A stretch of 64,000 bases of DNA from Clostridia bacterium (GCA_017470095.1 JAFUFC010000025.1:29758-93757); one strand, 5' to 3'. Positions 25,178 to 33,605 are shown, counted from the stretch's first letter. Numbers and translations: made by a program. The notes: generated by a model from the letters alone, not told the origin.

Positions 25178-25960
25178 ATGGCAAACCTGCATATGAATTT
25201 CCGGTCGGACTGCATCTCCCGCAGCGTATATCCGGTGGTGTTCCTCCCGGATCTGAACCTGTGGCGAGATATCGAGCCGCCCTATCCCACCTTGTATTTC
25301 CTGCCGGGCTATTCCGGCGGGGGGCTGGAAACAGCCATGTTCAGCAATTTTGCTTTGTTTTCCATGCGCTATGGCGTGGCAGTGGTGCTTGTGGACGGGG
25401 AAAATTCCTTCTATACCGATGATGAGCAGCGAGGCGCGATGTTCAGCCAATATGTTGGCGAGGAATTGGTGGAAGTGACCCGTTCCGTGCTGCCGCTTTC
25501 TCGCCGGCGGGAGGATACGTTCATTGGCGGCATATCGATGGGCGGTTACGGTGCGCTGATCAATGGCCTGCGGTTTTCAGAGAGTTTTTCCAAAATTGCC
25601 ATGCTCTCCCCGGCCCTGGGATTCAAGACGCGAGATGATAATCCTCGTCCAAACAGCCCCGTGCCCAAGGGCGAATTGATCGCCACGCTGGGCACCTGGA
25701 AGGAATACTATCACAGCTATAAAGATTACCAGTATGCCGTTGAGCGAGCCGCCGTATCTTCACAAACAATGCCGGACATGTTTTTGGCTTGCGGTCGGGC
25801 GGATTCCCTGATGACGTCTGCCAGGGCCTTTGCCGCTCAGATGGATCAGCTGCATGCGCCTCTCACCTGGTATGAGCAGGATGGCGGCCACGATCATACC
25901 TTCTGGAAACAGGCGCTGGATCCTATGTTCCGTTTCCTGACCGGAAAGGAGGACGCATAA
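25178..25960 (+). CDS. FrmB/tributyrin-type esterase, first of a tandem pair
   Basis: 260 residues, esterase D family, cytoplasmic. TLYFLPGYSGGG is the oxyanion region, GISMGG the nucleophile elbow with S120, and QDGGHDHTFW the likely catalytic histidine. It shares DTFIGGISMGGYGA exactly with the next gene, so the pair arose by duplication and diverged. Co-transcribed with the importer under the LacI-type operator, it probably deacylates the imported glycan. Confidence 0.9.
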   Translation: MANLHMNFRSDCISRSVYPVVFLPDLNLWRDIEPPYPTLYFLPGYSGGGLETAMFSNFALFSMRYGVAVVLVDGENSFYTDDEQRGAMFSQYVGEELVEVTRSVLPLSRRREDTFIGGISMGGYGALINGLRFSESFSKIAMLSPALGFKTRDDNPRPNSPVPKGELIATLGTWKEYYHSYKDYQYAVERAAVSSQTMPDMFLACGRADSLMTSARAFAAQMDQLHAPLTWYEQDGGHDHTFWKQALDPMFRFLTGKEDA

Positions 25961-26755
25961 ATGTATTTGAAAGCCACAGCCAAATCCAAAGCACTGATGC
26001 GTGCGGTGGATTTTCATGTGATTCTTCCTTACCATGATGGATATCCGGATGCCAACCGGCCTTACCCAACTCTGTACTTCCTGCCTGGCTTTTCCGGCAA
26101 TGCGGAAGAAATCGTCTTCGCTCTGCCTCTGCGGCAGATGGCAGCCAAATATGGCCTTGCTATTGTGGTGCCGGATGGGGAAAATGCGTTTTACACCGAT
26201 CATCCGGAGCGGGCCGCTTGCCATGGGGTATACGTTGGGGAGGAGCTGCCGCGGATTACCCGGCGCTTGTTCCCTTGCTTATCCAGCCGGCGGGAAGATA
26301 CGTTTATTGGCGGTATATCCATGGGGGGCTACGGCGCGGCGGTCTTGGGCTTGCATTATCCTCACCATTTTTCCAAAATCGCGCTGTTTTCTCCTGCCAT
26401 CGAAGCAGACCGGCTGTTAAACGGCATAGATGACAGCGTGCCTGGAGCGGTGCCCTCATCGCTCTTTGATTCGCTGCTGGGCGGCGCAGAGACCTACGAT
26501 CATAGCCCCCGGCTCAATCCATTGGTGGCAGTTGATGAAGCTTTGCAATCCGGCGGAAGCGTACAGCCTCTGTGGATGTGCTGCGGAGAAAACGATATGC
26601 TGGTGCGGGATGCCTGCGCTGATTTTTCGCAATTTTTAACCAGCCGCGCAATTGATCACATCTTTATCCGCGGGCGTGGAGAGCATGATTTGATATACTG
26701 GGATGCGCACCTGGAAGAAGCGTTTCAATTCCTGATGGGAACCCCCCGCTTCTGA
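25961..26755 (+). CDS. FrmB/tributyrin-type esterase, second of a tandem pair
   Basis: 264 residues; same family and layout as its neighbour: TLYFLPGFSGNAEE, S120 in GISMGG, and GRGEHDLIYW as the likely histidine region. The ATG abuts the stop of the preceding gene directly. The two copies differ widely outside the active-site stretches, which suggests different acyl groups or positions. It ends at the bidirectional terminator at 26762. Confidence 0.9.
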   Translation: MYLKATAKSKALMRAVDFHVILPYHDGYPDANRPYPTLYFLPGFSGNAEEIVFALPLRQMAAKYGLAIVVPDGENAFYTDHPERAACHGVYVGEELPRITRRLFPCLSSRREDTFIGGISMGGYGAAVLGLHYPHHFSKIALFSPAIEADRLLNGIDDSVPGAVPSSLFDSLLGGAETYDHSPRLNPLVAVDEALQSGGSVQPLWMCCGENDMLVRDACADFSQFLTSRAIDHIFIRGRGEHDLIYWDAHLEEAFQFLMGTPRF

Positions 26756-26761
26756 CCACAC

Positions 26762-26795
26762 AAAAAGGAACCGGATTTGACCGGTTCCTTTTTTA
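26762..26795. terminator. Bidirectional intrinsic terminator
   Basis: AAAAAGGAACCGG (26762-26774), a six-base loop, and the complementary arm ending in a T-run (26781-26795). The A-run on the left gives a T-tract on the other strand, so it serves both the esterase operon and the convergent lacI-family gene. Confidence 0.9.
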
Positions 26796-26806
26796 TGTAT
26801 AGGTCG

Positions 26807-27787
26807 TCAGGTTGTTTCTCTTTCCACCAGTCGGACGGGAAACAACGCTGTGGTGGGCACCGCGTCTCCGTTGGCGCGGCGGATGATGCATTCCACCGCG
26901 TGGCGGGCCAATTCCTCAATGGGCTGGTGAATGGTCGTTAGGGGCATAGCGCAAAGGGCGGCGAAGGATGTGTCATCATAGCCCACAACCTTCAATTTTT
27001 TGGGGATACTGATATGGTGCCTGCGGCAGTATTGCACCACGCCGGCGGCCATAATATCATTGGATGTGAACACTCCGTCCACGTTAGGATATTCCTGGAA
27101 GATCCGGGATACCGACGCATCATAGTTCATCGCGACAAATTCGTCCCATGTTGCCTCGATCAGTGCCGGCTGTGTCAGCCCATGTTCCGCACAGGCGGCG
27201 GCCAGACCATCAAAACGCCGCTTGGAAATGTTGTTCTTGGCTGCGTTGCCGCTCAAATAAAGCAGGTGGCGGCAGCCCTTTCCAATCATGTGCTCCCCGG
27301 CCAGATGGCCGCCCTGGAAATCATCGGTCATTGCACAGGGAATTTGCTGGTTATCGGGCCGTTCAAATACCACCATCGGCGCTTTGCTTCGGCTAATCGC
27401 CTCAAAGTTCTGGCCGTAATTGGCCATGATCACGCCCATGACCTTATTGCCTATCAGCATCTGATAATATTCCTGCTCCTTTTGCGCATCCTGGTTGGAT
27501 ACGCATAGCAGCAGTTTGCAGCCGTGAGATTCCGACGCCGCTTCGATGTGATGGATCAGTTCGGCGAAGAAATAGTTTTGGGCGGACGGTACGATCAAGC
27601 CGATAAAGCTGCTGTTTTTCCGGGCCAGGGATCGAGCCATCTCGTTGGGATAATATCCCAATTCCTGCATAGCCGCCTGGATGCGGGCCTGGGTTTCCGG
27701 GCTCACTCGAACACGGCTGTTCAGCATTCGGGAAACGGTTGTAACGGTTACGCCTGCGCGCTGCGCAACATCCTTGAGGGTTGCCAC
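26807..27787 (-). CDS. LacI-family transcriptional repressor
   Basis: 326 residues from a GTG start. The N-terminal helix-turn-helix is TLKDVAQRAGVTVTTVSRML with the hinge PNEMARSLARKNS, followed by a periplasmic-binding-protein-like ligand domain (IGLIVPSAQNYFF to HQPIEELARHAVE). The GTG at 27787 is 9 bases after AGGTGG and gives the canonical ATLKDV start. The ATG at 27823 lies ahead of the probable transcription start and is rejected. It is convergent with the importer/esterase operon and is the obvious candidate to bind the CG-centred palindrome at 21981. Confidence 0.9.
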   Translation of the reverse strand: MATLKDVAQRAGVTVTTVSRMLNSRVRVSPETQARIQAAMQELGYYPNEMARSLARKNSSFIGLIVPSAQNYFFAELIHHIEAASESHGCKLLLCVSNQDAQKEQEYYQMLIGNKVMGVIMANYGQNFEAISRSKAPMVVFERPDNQQIPCAMTDDFQGGHLAGEHMIGKGCRHLLYLSGNAAKNNISKRRFDGLAAACAEHGLTQPALIEATWDEFVAMNYDASVSRIFQEYPNVDGVFTSNDIMAAGVVQYCRRHHISIPKKLKVVGYDDTSFAALCAMPLTTIHQPIEELARHAVECIIRRANGDAVPTTALFPVRLVERETT

Positions 27788-27824
27788 TGCATCATCCCAC
27801 CTGTTGTAAAGAATCCGTTTCATT

Positions 27825-27853
27825 ACTATACCATGAAATTAAAAATGATTCAA
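27825..27853 (-). promoter_or_regulatory. Sigma-A promoter of the lacI-family gene
   Basis: On the minus strand, TTGAAT (27848-27853), a 17-base spacer and TATAGT (27825-27830). Transcription would start near 27818, inside the longer open frame, which supports the GTG start at 27787. Confidence 0.65.
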
Positions 27854-27877
27854 TTCTTTTTGTGAGATGACGGCCGA

Positions 27878-28046
27878 TGTCTGTTTCTACGTTCGGAAAG
27901 ATGCGCTTTGGGTGTTGGGGCTTGCATTTCTGCGTTGCTTTTCCTCGATTGATCCTTCGGTCCCCGTAAACCATTGTCAAAGCGTCTTGAGAGGCAAGTG
28001 CATCCGCTCGAAACTGCTCATTCCTCATTTTAGAAACAGGCTCTAA
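27878..28046 (+). repeat. MITE-like dispersed repeat, copy B
   Basis: About 169 bp, same orientation as copy A. Shared blocks include TTGCATTTCTGCGTTGCTTT, ATCCTTCGGTCC, a GTAAA...CAAAGCG segment and the right end TCATTTTAGAAACA. The left end carries CTGTTTCTA as the inverted counterpart. It occupies most of the gap 27854-28135; the remainder up to the oxidoreductase stop shows no other feature. Confidence 0.7.
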
Positions 28047-28135
28047 TTTCCACGCCATTACATATGAGCGGCTCTTCCAAAGGATTGCGCCTGGGCGGCC
28101 AAAGTCTACAATGAAAGTATGCTGGTTTACGCCGC

Positions 28136-28888
28136 TTATGCGCCATAGGGGCTGTCAAATTCTGCTTCGGCTTTTTTGACCGCTTCTTCCAGCGTCATGC
28201 CTGCAAAGTGCTGGGCTCCCAGGAAACGGCCGGATTTTTGATCGTTCGCAAATACACCGACCACGATGCCGGGGATAGCGCTTTCCGGGGCGTTGGGCGC
28301 ATAAGGACCGCCCAGATCCGTGCGGCACCAGCCAGGATCGGTCAGGTTGATCATCACATCTGTCCCCTGTACTTTGGACCCTAAATCAATGGTGATTTTA
28401 TCCAGCGCCGCCTTGCTGGCTGAATAGCCCGCCTGGCACACGTCCAGCGCTATGCCGCTGGTGGTGTTCAGGATGCGGCCGGAACCTTTGGCGATCATTC
28501 CTGGCATGAAGTGATAGCAGATCATGGCTGGGGCAATGGTATTCACCCGGAAGCTGATTTCATAATCTTCTGTGGGCGTTTGGAAATAATCAGTCCGGTA
28601 GGCAATCTGCACGCCAGCGTTGTTGATCACAATATCCACATCCACGCCCAGTTGATCGATTGCTTCCAGCATCCGCTGCACGGCGTTCAGATCGTTCAGA
28701 TCCGCCGCTATCGCATGGGCGGTTACCCCCAGCACCCGCACCTCTGCCAGTATCTTTTCCGTATGCCGGAGATCTCGGCTGTGCAGAATCAAATTGCACC
28801 CCTGTTCCGCCATGAACTTTGCCGTCAGATAGCCGATTCCTCGGGCTGCGCCGGTGATCAGCGCCCATTTTCCCTTAACTTGATACAT
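28136..28888 (-). CDS. Short-chain dehydrogenase/reductase
   Basis: 250 residues, classical SDR. The cofactor site TGAARGIG is at 13-20, NNAG near 90, the active-site serine in NTTSG, and the catalytic YSASK. H/S/R residues after beta-strand 2 (LHSRDLR) hint at NADP(H) use. Cytoplasmic, alone on the minus strand. The substrate is unknown. The 3' neighbour is the MITE copy; upstream 28889-29094 holds no gene. Confidence 0.9.
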   Translation of the reverse strand: MYQVKGKWALITGAARGIGYLTAKFMAEQGCNLILHSRDLRHTEKILAEVRVLGVTAHAIAADLNDLNAVQRMLEAIDQLGVDVDIVINNAGVQIAYRTDYFQTPTEDYEISFRVNTIAPAMICYHFMPGMIAKGSGRILNTTSGIALDVCQAGYSASKAALDKITIDLGSKVQGTDVMINLTDPGWCRTDLGGPYAPNAPESAIPGIVVGVFANDQKSGRFLGAQHFAGMTLEEAVKKAEAEFDSPYGA

Positions 28889-29094
28889 ATAAACGTTTTC
28901 CTTCCTTTGCAGCTTGCTTGTTTTGGATGGAAGGCGGCGTGCTCAAAAGAGCCATGAGCCGCTATTCCGTGTAAAATGAAGCCGAAATTGCAATGCCGTG
29001 AACAGGGGCCCTCCTGCCTGCAAACAACGGGGGGACAGGCGCGATGCCGGATGCCTTTCTTTTATCGGCCTTCATGTTCTTTTCCGTTTGAATA

Positions 29095-29134
29095 AAAAGA
29101 AGGGACCAGCCCGTATTTTGACCGGGCTGATCCC
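29095..29134 (-). terminator. Intrinsic terminator of the flavoprotein gene
   Basis: Read on the minus strand, a 12-bp stem (29123-29134 with 29102-29113, one G-T pair) is followed by TTCTTTTT. It lies 12 bases after the stop codon of the flavoprotein gene. Confidence 0.8.
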
Positions 29135-29146
29135 TCAAGAAACAGA

Positions 29147-31156
29147 TTACGCTTCTTCGCCCATGGCGACCTTTACAGCTTTGATGGCAAAGGTCATGGT
29201 ACGGCCCATGGCAATACCGGGCATCAAGCAGGGATAATTGTTAACGAAGAAACCGCCGGAGTTGTCGCCGCAGACGAACAGGCCGTCGATGGGCTTGCCC
29301 GCTTCATCCAGCGCCTGGGCCTTTTCGTTCACCAGAATGCCCTGCAGGGTGGTCAGGATGCAAGCGCCCATCCAGAAGCCATAGAAGGGAGCCTTGCGGA
29401 TCTCAGACAGACGGTAGGCCTGCTTGCCGAAATCCACGTCTTCCTGATTGTCGTACAGCTCGTTGTACCGGGCCACGGTGGCGAGGAAAGTTTCTTTAGC
29501 TTCGCCCTGGAAGCCCATCTTGTCAGCCAGTTCTTCAATGGTGTCGGCCTTGAAGGCGTTGCCCTTTTCGATTTGCTGTTCAAACCGGTCCAACTGGCCC
29601 TGGGGGTTTTTGCGGGTGCCGGCGGAGCAGCCCAGGGTGTGGAAGCGCTGCACGTCATCAGGCATGCCAGCGTCAAAGATGGAGGCATACACATGGCCGG
29701 GCTGGTTGTAGGCGGCGTAGGGCATCATATCATAGGTGCCGCTTTCATCGGTAAAGCGCTTGCCGTCCCGGTTCACCTTCAGGAAGGGCTGAGAGCCCAG
29801 GTTGAACTGGCCTTCGGTGGCGGGGAAAATTTTATCGCCGGTGGAGGTCACTTTGTAGCCGGCGTCGATGCCAGGGGCAATGATGCCGCGGTCGAACAGC
29901 ATGGGGGCAGCTTCGGCCTGCATGGCCGCGCCGATCCACTTGGCAGCCTTGATGCCGTCGCCGGTATCGGAAGGCCAGGCCACGTTGGAGGTGGTGACGG
30001 CCGTGCCCAGGGGATCCAGCTGTTCCATCATTTGGGGATTGCAAGGATAGCCGCCCGCAGCCAGCAGAACGCCCTTGTTGGCGTTGACGCGGATATACGC
30101 GCCGTCTTCCCGCTGGGCAATCACGCCGGTGACGCGGCCGGCATCGTCCTGCTCAAACTTCACCAGGGGCGTGCCGAACAGGATCTTGTTGCCGCTTTCT
30201 TCGATGATCTGCTGGAACATATCGTTCCGGTCAATGCCATGGCCCCAGTAATGTTCACACACGGGGAAGAAGAAGCCGGATTCCTCAGCGTGGGGCCAGA
30301 TGGCCTCGTCGCCAGCGGTAACTTCCACTTGCATGTCCGGCGCATATTTGGCGTAGCAGGATTTCACGAAATGATGCATGGCAGCGGATTCGTTGATCCA
30401 GGTATTGAAGGCGTTCATGTTGGTTTTGCCGGAAGCATAACGCTTCAGTTCCCGGCGCAGGGCAGCGCGGTCCACAGGCTTTTCACCCAGGGCCTGAGCG
30501 TCTTCGGAGTCGATCGCGCCATACCAATGACGGGTACGGGCATGGGTGGTGCTCTTTTCAATTACCAGCACCTGGTAGCCCTTGCTGGAAGCATAAGCGG
30601 CGCCGGCCATACCGCCGTTGCCCGCGCCCACCACCAGGAAATCGGTGGTCAGGGTTTCGGCGATTTCGCTTTCAGCCACTTCGGGGGCTTCGCCCAGCCA
30701 ATCGGCGGCCTTGTCTTCGTCAGCAGAGGAATCGATCACTTCAACGGGAATTTCACCCCGGGCCTGCTGCACGCACTTGTAGGCGGCCTTTTCGGCAGCG
30801 TTGCGGGTCAAGGTCGCGCCAGTTTTGGCGTCCAGGGTGATGGGGCCTTCAATATAGCTGTCCTGCAGCTCCTTGAGCAGGGCGGCCAGGCGTTCGCCTT
30901 CTTCCAGACCGATGCCTGCGGTTTCGCCGGCGGTGTCCACCACCACGTCGGTAATAGCGGTTTCGGAGAAGGTCATGGTCACTTTCACATTGCTCATGGC
31001 ACCCTTTTCAATGGCGCTGTAGGTGCCGGGGGTGTAAATCGCTTTTCCTTCAGCAACGGCTTTCAGCCCGGATACACCCAGGGTGCCAGCGGCGGCCACA
31101 GCGGCGGTTGAGGCCAAGGCGCCTTTCAGAAATGCGCGGCGGGATACTTCTTTCAT
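29147..31156 (-). CDS. Tat-exported FAD/FMN-dependent reductase (fumarate/urocanate reductase-like)
   Basis: 669 residues. The twin-arginine signal SRRAFLKG with a hydrophobic stretch and cleavable end is at 1-35. An FMN-binding domain (about 40-125) holds DAKTGATLT, the site where FMN is linked covalently by ApbE-type transferase in this family. A FAD_binding_2 domain follows from about 165 (FLVVGAGNGGMAGA) to the C-terminus (GLFVCGDNSGGFF). Family members reduce an activated alkene such as fumarate, urocanate or a plant phenolic acid outside the membrane; the electron acceptor here is not identifiable. The start at 31156 follows AGGAGG and begins with the Tat motif. Confidence 0.9.
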   Translation of the reverse strand: MKEVSRRAFLKGALASTAAVAAAGTLGVSGLKAVAEGKAIYTPGTYSAIEKGAMSNVKVTMTFSETAITDVVVDTAGETAGIGLEEGERLAALLKELQDSYIEGPITLDAKTGATLTRNAAEKAAYKCVQQARGEIPVEVIDSSADEDKAADWLGEAPEVAESEIAETLTTDFLVVGAGNGGMAGAAYASSKGYQVLVIEKSTTHARTRHWYGAIDSEDAQALGEKPVDRAALRRELKRYASGKTNMNAFNTWINESAAMHHFVKSCYAKYAPDMQVEVTAGDEAIWPHAEESGFFFPVCEHYWGHGIDRNDMFQQIIEESGNKILFGTPLVKFEQDDAGRVTGVIAQREDGAYIRVNANKGVLLAAGGYPCNPQMMEQLDPLGTAVTTSNVAWPSDTGDGIKAAKWIGAAMQAEAAPMLFDRGIIAPGIDAGYKVTSTGDKIFPATEGQFNLGSQPFLKVNRDGKRFTDESGTYDMMPYAAYNQPGHVYASIFDAGMPDDVQRFHTLGCSAGTRKNPQGQLDRFEQQIEKGNAFKADTIEELADKMGFQGEAKETFLATVARYNELYDNQEDVDFGKQAYRLSEIRKAPFYGFWMGACILTTLQGILVNEKAQALDEAGKPIDGLFVCGDNSGGFFVNNYPCLMPGIAMGRTMTFAIKAVKVAMGEEA

Positions 31157-31207
31157 GTTTGCATCATCCTCCTGTGACGGTTTTCTAAACCCATGGAATA
31201 TATAAAC

Positions 31208-31238
31208 ATTATAAGGCTGGGCGCAACCCACAAGTCAA
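31208..31238 (-). promoter_or_regulatory. MerR-type promoter with 19-bp spacer
   Basis: On the minus strand TTGACT (31233-31238) and TATAAT (31208-31213) are separated by exactly 19 bases, with the dyad TGGGcgcaaCCCA (31218-31230, + strand) in the spacer. Over-long 19-20 base spacers with a central dyad are the hallmark of promoters activated by MerR-family proteins through DNA distortion. The MerR gene starts 83 bases away in the opposite direction. Confidence 0.85.
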
Positions 31239-31321
31239 CCCCGTTTTTTTGAGCATTTCGTATGGAAAAATGAAAGGAAATATGGTAAAATGCTGATAGA
31301 GACGCAGGAGGAGGCGCTTCC

Positions 31322-32149
31322 ATGCCAGCAAAAGATCCGGGAATTAGGCATTATCGAATCGGTGAATACGCCCAAAAGATGGGGGTTACACCCGACTTGC
31401 TCAAGCACTATGAAAAAATGCGCTTGATCCAGGCTTATACCACGCCAAGCGGATACCGGTATTACCCGTTTCATGAATCATTGGCGCTGCTCCAATGCAT
31501 GGCGCTGCGCAATTATGGGATCCCGCTTCAGGAAATGGATAAGCTGCTGCATCAGGACGATTTGGCCGCCTTCCACCAGGCCCTGGAACAACGGGTGGAG
31601 GCGATTGGGAAGCATTTGCTGCTGGAGCAGGCGGTGATTGAGGATTACAGGCGCTTTTCCCAATGGATGGACCGCATGGAAAACCGGGATTCCTACGTCC
31701 TGATCGAAGAAAAAGAAGAAATGCTGTTTTTGCCTCACAGCAAGCGACACGACTTTCTGGAAGATGACCGTATTCAGGCAATTTTGAGTGATTGGGTGGC
31801 CTGGATGCCCATGGTCAAATCCTGCCGGCTTATACCCACGTTATCTGGCCATGATCCGTTGCAGGAGGCGTCGTGGGGATTGACTGTATCGGCTTCTTTT
31901 GCGGAAACGTATCGGCTGCCTGTCAATGAAGCGGTGAAAAAGCTGCCCGGGGGAAGAATGCTGATGTTTCACTATCGGGCAGAGCATCAGCCGAAAATCC
32001 GCAATGCGGCATGGCAGCTTATGCGGAATTATGTGGAGCAATCCTCCCTGCGCCTGATGGGCCCCATTCAGCAAGTGGCGTTGGCGAATTTGCGGATCGG
32101 GGGCCAAGGCATCAGCTGCGGATGGTTTGCCATCCATGTGGAAGAATAG
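31322..32149 (+). CDS. MerR-family transcriptional regulator
   Basis: 275 residues. The N-terminal winged helix YRIGEYAQKMGVTPDLLKHY with the RYY wing is at about 10-75, a coiled dimerisation helix at about 80-130, and a C-terminal effector domain of about 140 residues resembling ligand-binding GyrI-like domains. AGGAGG precedes the start. It is divergent from the Tat-exported reductase and almost certainly controls the 19-bp-spacer promoter, perhaps sensing that enzyme's substrate. Confidence 0.88.
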   Translation: MPAKDPGIRHYRIGEYAQKMGVTPDLLKHYEKMRLIQAYTTPSGYRYYPFHESLALLQCMALRNYGIPLQEMDKLLHQDDLAAFHQALEQRVEAIGKHLLLEQAVIEDYRRFSQWMDRMENRDSYVLIEEKEEMLFLPHSKRHDFLEDDRIQAILSDWVAWMPMVKSCRLIPTLSGHDPLQEASWGLTVSASFAETYRLPVNEAVKKLPGGRMLMFHYRAEHQPKIRNAAWQLMRNYVEQSSLRLMGPIQQVALANLRIGGQGISCGWFAIHVEE

Positions 32150-32157
32150 ATTACATG

Positions 32158-32196
32158 AAAAAATCGCCCCGGAAGCGTTTGTGCCCCAGGGCGATT
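32158..32196 (-). terminator. Intrinsic terminator of the tat operon
   Basis: On the minus strand AATCGCCC (32189-32196) pairs with GGGCGATT (32162-32169), followed by a T-run. It begins 8 bases after the tatC stop codon. Confidence 0.75.
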
Positions 32197-32203
32197 GCTT
32201 TAC

Positions 32204-33019
32204 TCAGTTCTCCGCGTTTCTGGCTTTCGTCACGCGGCTTACCTGCGCGCCGATTTCGTACAGCAGGATCATCGGAATACCCAGCGCCAGCTGGGACACA
32301 ACGTCCGGCGGCGTGAGAATGGCGGCGATCACGAAAATACCCAGAATCACATATTTCCGCTTGGAAGCCAGCATTTTGTAATTGGTCAGCCCAATTCGCG
32401 TGGTCAAATACATGAACACCGGCAGTTGAAAAGCGATGCCAAACGGCAGGATAAACCCGAACAGAAAACTGACGTATTTATCAATTGACAGCATCGGCGT
32501 GGCCAGATGGTCCCCGGCGACCAGGAAGAAATCCACCGCCAGTAAATAGACCGCCATGTAGCAGAACACCACGCCCAGGATAAACAACGCCAGCGCTACA
32601 AAGAACATGATCCGGAACGCCTTGATTTCTTTTTCGTACAGGGCCGGCTTGATAAACCGCCATATCTGCCAGATGATGACAGGGCTGGCCACGATAACCG
32701 CGGCGATCAGGGCCAGCTTGAATTTGGTCACCAGCGCTTCGGACATGGCGGTATAGATGATTTCGATTCCACGATTTTGGATGGGCGCTATGATCCAGGT
32801 CATCAGCGAATCGATGGCAAGATAATAGACCAAAAAGAACGCGGCGACAACGGCGATAGCGGAAACAACCAGCACATGCCGCAGCGCCATCAGATGCTCT
32901 AACAGCGAGGCTTTCACGCTTGCCGCTTCCGAAAGGCCGTCGGCCTCCGTTTCTTTTACCACGTCATTTTCCCCGGTGATGCCGTTGGCTTGCACCGGGG
33001 ATTTTGCTTTCTTTTTCAT
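32204..33019 (-). CDS. tatC: Twin-arginine translocase subunit TatC
   Basis: Core receptor of the Tat protein exporter, 271 residues, six predicted helices. Recognisable segments are LLEHLMALRHVLV near the first helix, EALVTKFKLALI in the periplasmic/TM region, WRFIKPALYEKE, and ILTPPDVVSQ before the last helices. A charged N-terminal extension of about 35 residues precedes the usual start. Last gene of a three-gene tat operon, 18 bases after tatA. Confidence 0.93.
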   Translation of the reverse strand: MKKKAKSPVQANGITGENDVVKETEADGLSEAASVKASLLEHLMALRHVLVVSAIAVVAAFFLVYYLAIDSLMTWIIAPIQNRGIEIIYTAMSEALVTKFKLALIAAVIVASPVIIWQIWRFIKPALYEKEIKAFRIMFFVALALFILGVVFCYMAVYLLAVDFFLVAGDHLATPMLSIDKYVSFLFGFILPFGIAFQLPVFMYLTTRIGLTNYKMLASKRKYVILGIFVIAAILTPPDVVSQLALGIPMILLYEIGAQVSRVTKARNAEN

Positions 33020-33037
33020 AGCTGATTTCGTTGGAGA

Positions 33038-33220
33038 TTAAGCTTTTTTGTCGTCTTCGGTTTTTTCAGCTTTTTTCTCGCCGTCGTCATCTTTGATTTC
33101 GTTCTTAAAATCCTTGATGCTCTTACCCAGCGCCTTGCCTACGCCCGCCAATTTGCCGCCGCCAAACAAGACCAGAGCCAATATTACAATCAAGATGATT
33201 TCCGTTGTTCCCAGACGCAT
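33038..33220 (-). CDS. tatA: Twin-arginine translocase subunit TatA
   Basis: 60 residues: a single N-terminal helix (EIILIVILALVLF), the hinge FGGGKLAGVGKALG, then an amphipathic helix (KSIKDFKNEI) and an acidic/lysine tail. It matches the TatA/E family and would form the pore-like assembly for folded proteins. It sits between the tatB-like gene and tatC. Confidence 0.92.
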   Translation of the reverse strand: MRLGTTEIILIVILALVLFGGGKLAGVGKALGKSIKDFKNEIKDDDGEKKAEKTEDDKKA

Positions 33221-33234
33221 ATGCGGTTTCCCTC

Positions 33235-33576
33235 CTATTTTTTATCAATGGATTGTGTGGATGTAAGCGCTTCCTTCGCTTGACCTAACCCTTGCTGAAC
33301 ATTTTTCAGTTCCTTATTCAGTTCGGACGAGGCATTCTTCAGATCGGCCGTGATATCCACGTCTTTTTTCAGGTTGTCCAAGTCCGATCTGGTATCATGG
33401 ATTTCTTTTTCAATTTCATCCCAGCCTGTTTCCTGCTTTACTTCTCGGATCAAGCTGCGGATTTTCTTCACCGTTCGGCCCAGCCAACGCGCCACCTTCG
33501 GCAAATCTTTGGGGCCGACCACCAGGAAAGCAACCAGCAATATAAGCAGCAATTCTGCAAAGCCAATATTGAAGAT
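33235..33576 (-). CDS. tatB: TatB-like translocase subunit, probable AUC start codon
   Basis: About 114 residues. A TTG at 33552 would give a shortened helix, but the conserved family start reads (M)FNIGFAELLLILLVAFLVVGP, placing the first residue at an ATC codon (33574-33576) 5 bases after a strong GGAG-type site. The longer form includes the glutamate (AEL) usual before the helix. Hinge GPKDLPKVARWLGR and a long amphipathic, coiled-coil tail fit TatB or a long TatA. First gene of the tat operon. Either AUC is used as start or an ATG has mutated. Confidence 0.8.
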   Translation of the reverse strand: MFNIGFAELLLILLVAFLVVGPKDLPKVARWLGRTVKKIRSLIREVKQETGWDEIEKEIHDTRSDLDNLKKDVDITADLKNASSELNKELKNVQQGLGQAKEALTSTQSIDKK

Positions 33577-33605
33577 ATCTGCTCCCCCCTCTCCTGAATG
33601 TGTCC

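Noticed and set aside
26807-27823. ATG at 27823 as start of the LacI-family gene
   Set aside because: It lies upstream of the probable transcription start of the promoter at 27825-27853 and would add 12 residues before the canonical helix-turn-helix; GTG at 27787 has a proper site.
29573-31111. Long plus-strand ORF (512 residues) opposite the flavoprotein gene
   Set aside because: It is the antisense shadow of a high-GC gene with convincing FAD and FMN motifs; the translation is Gly/His-rich with no family resemblance and no ribosome binding site.
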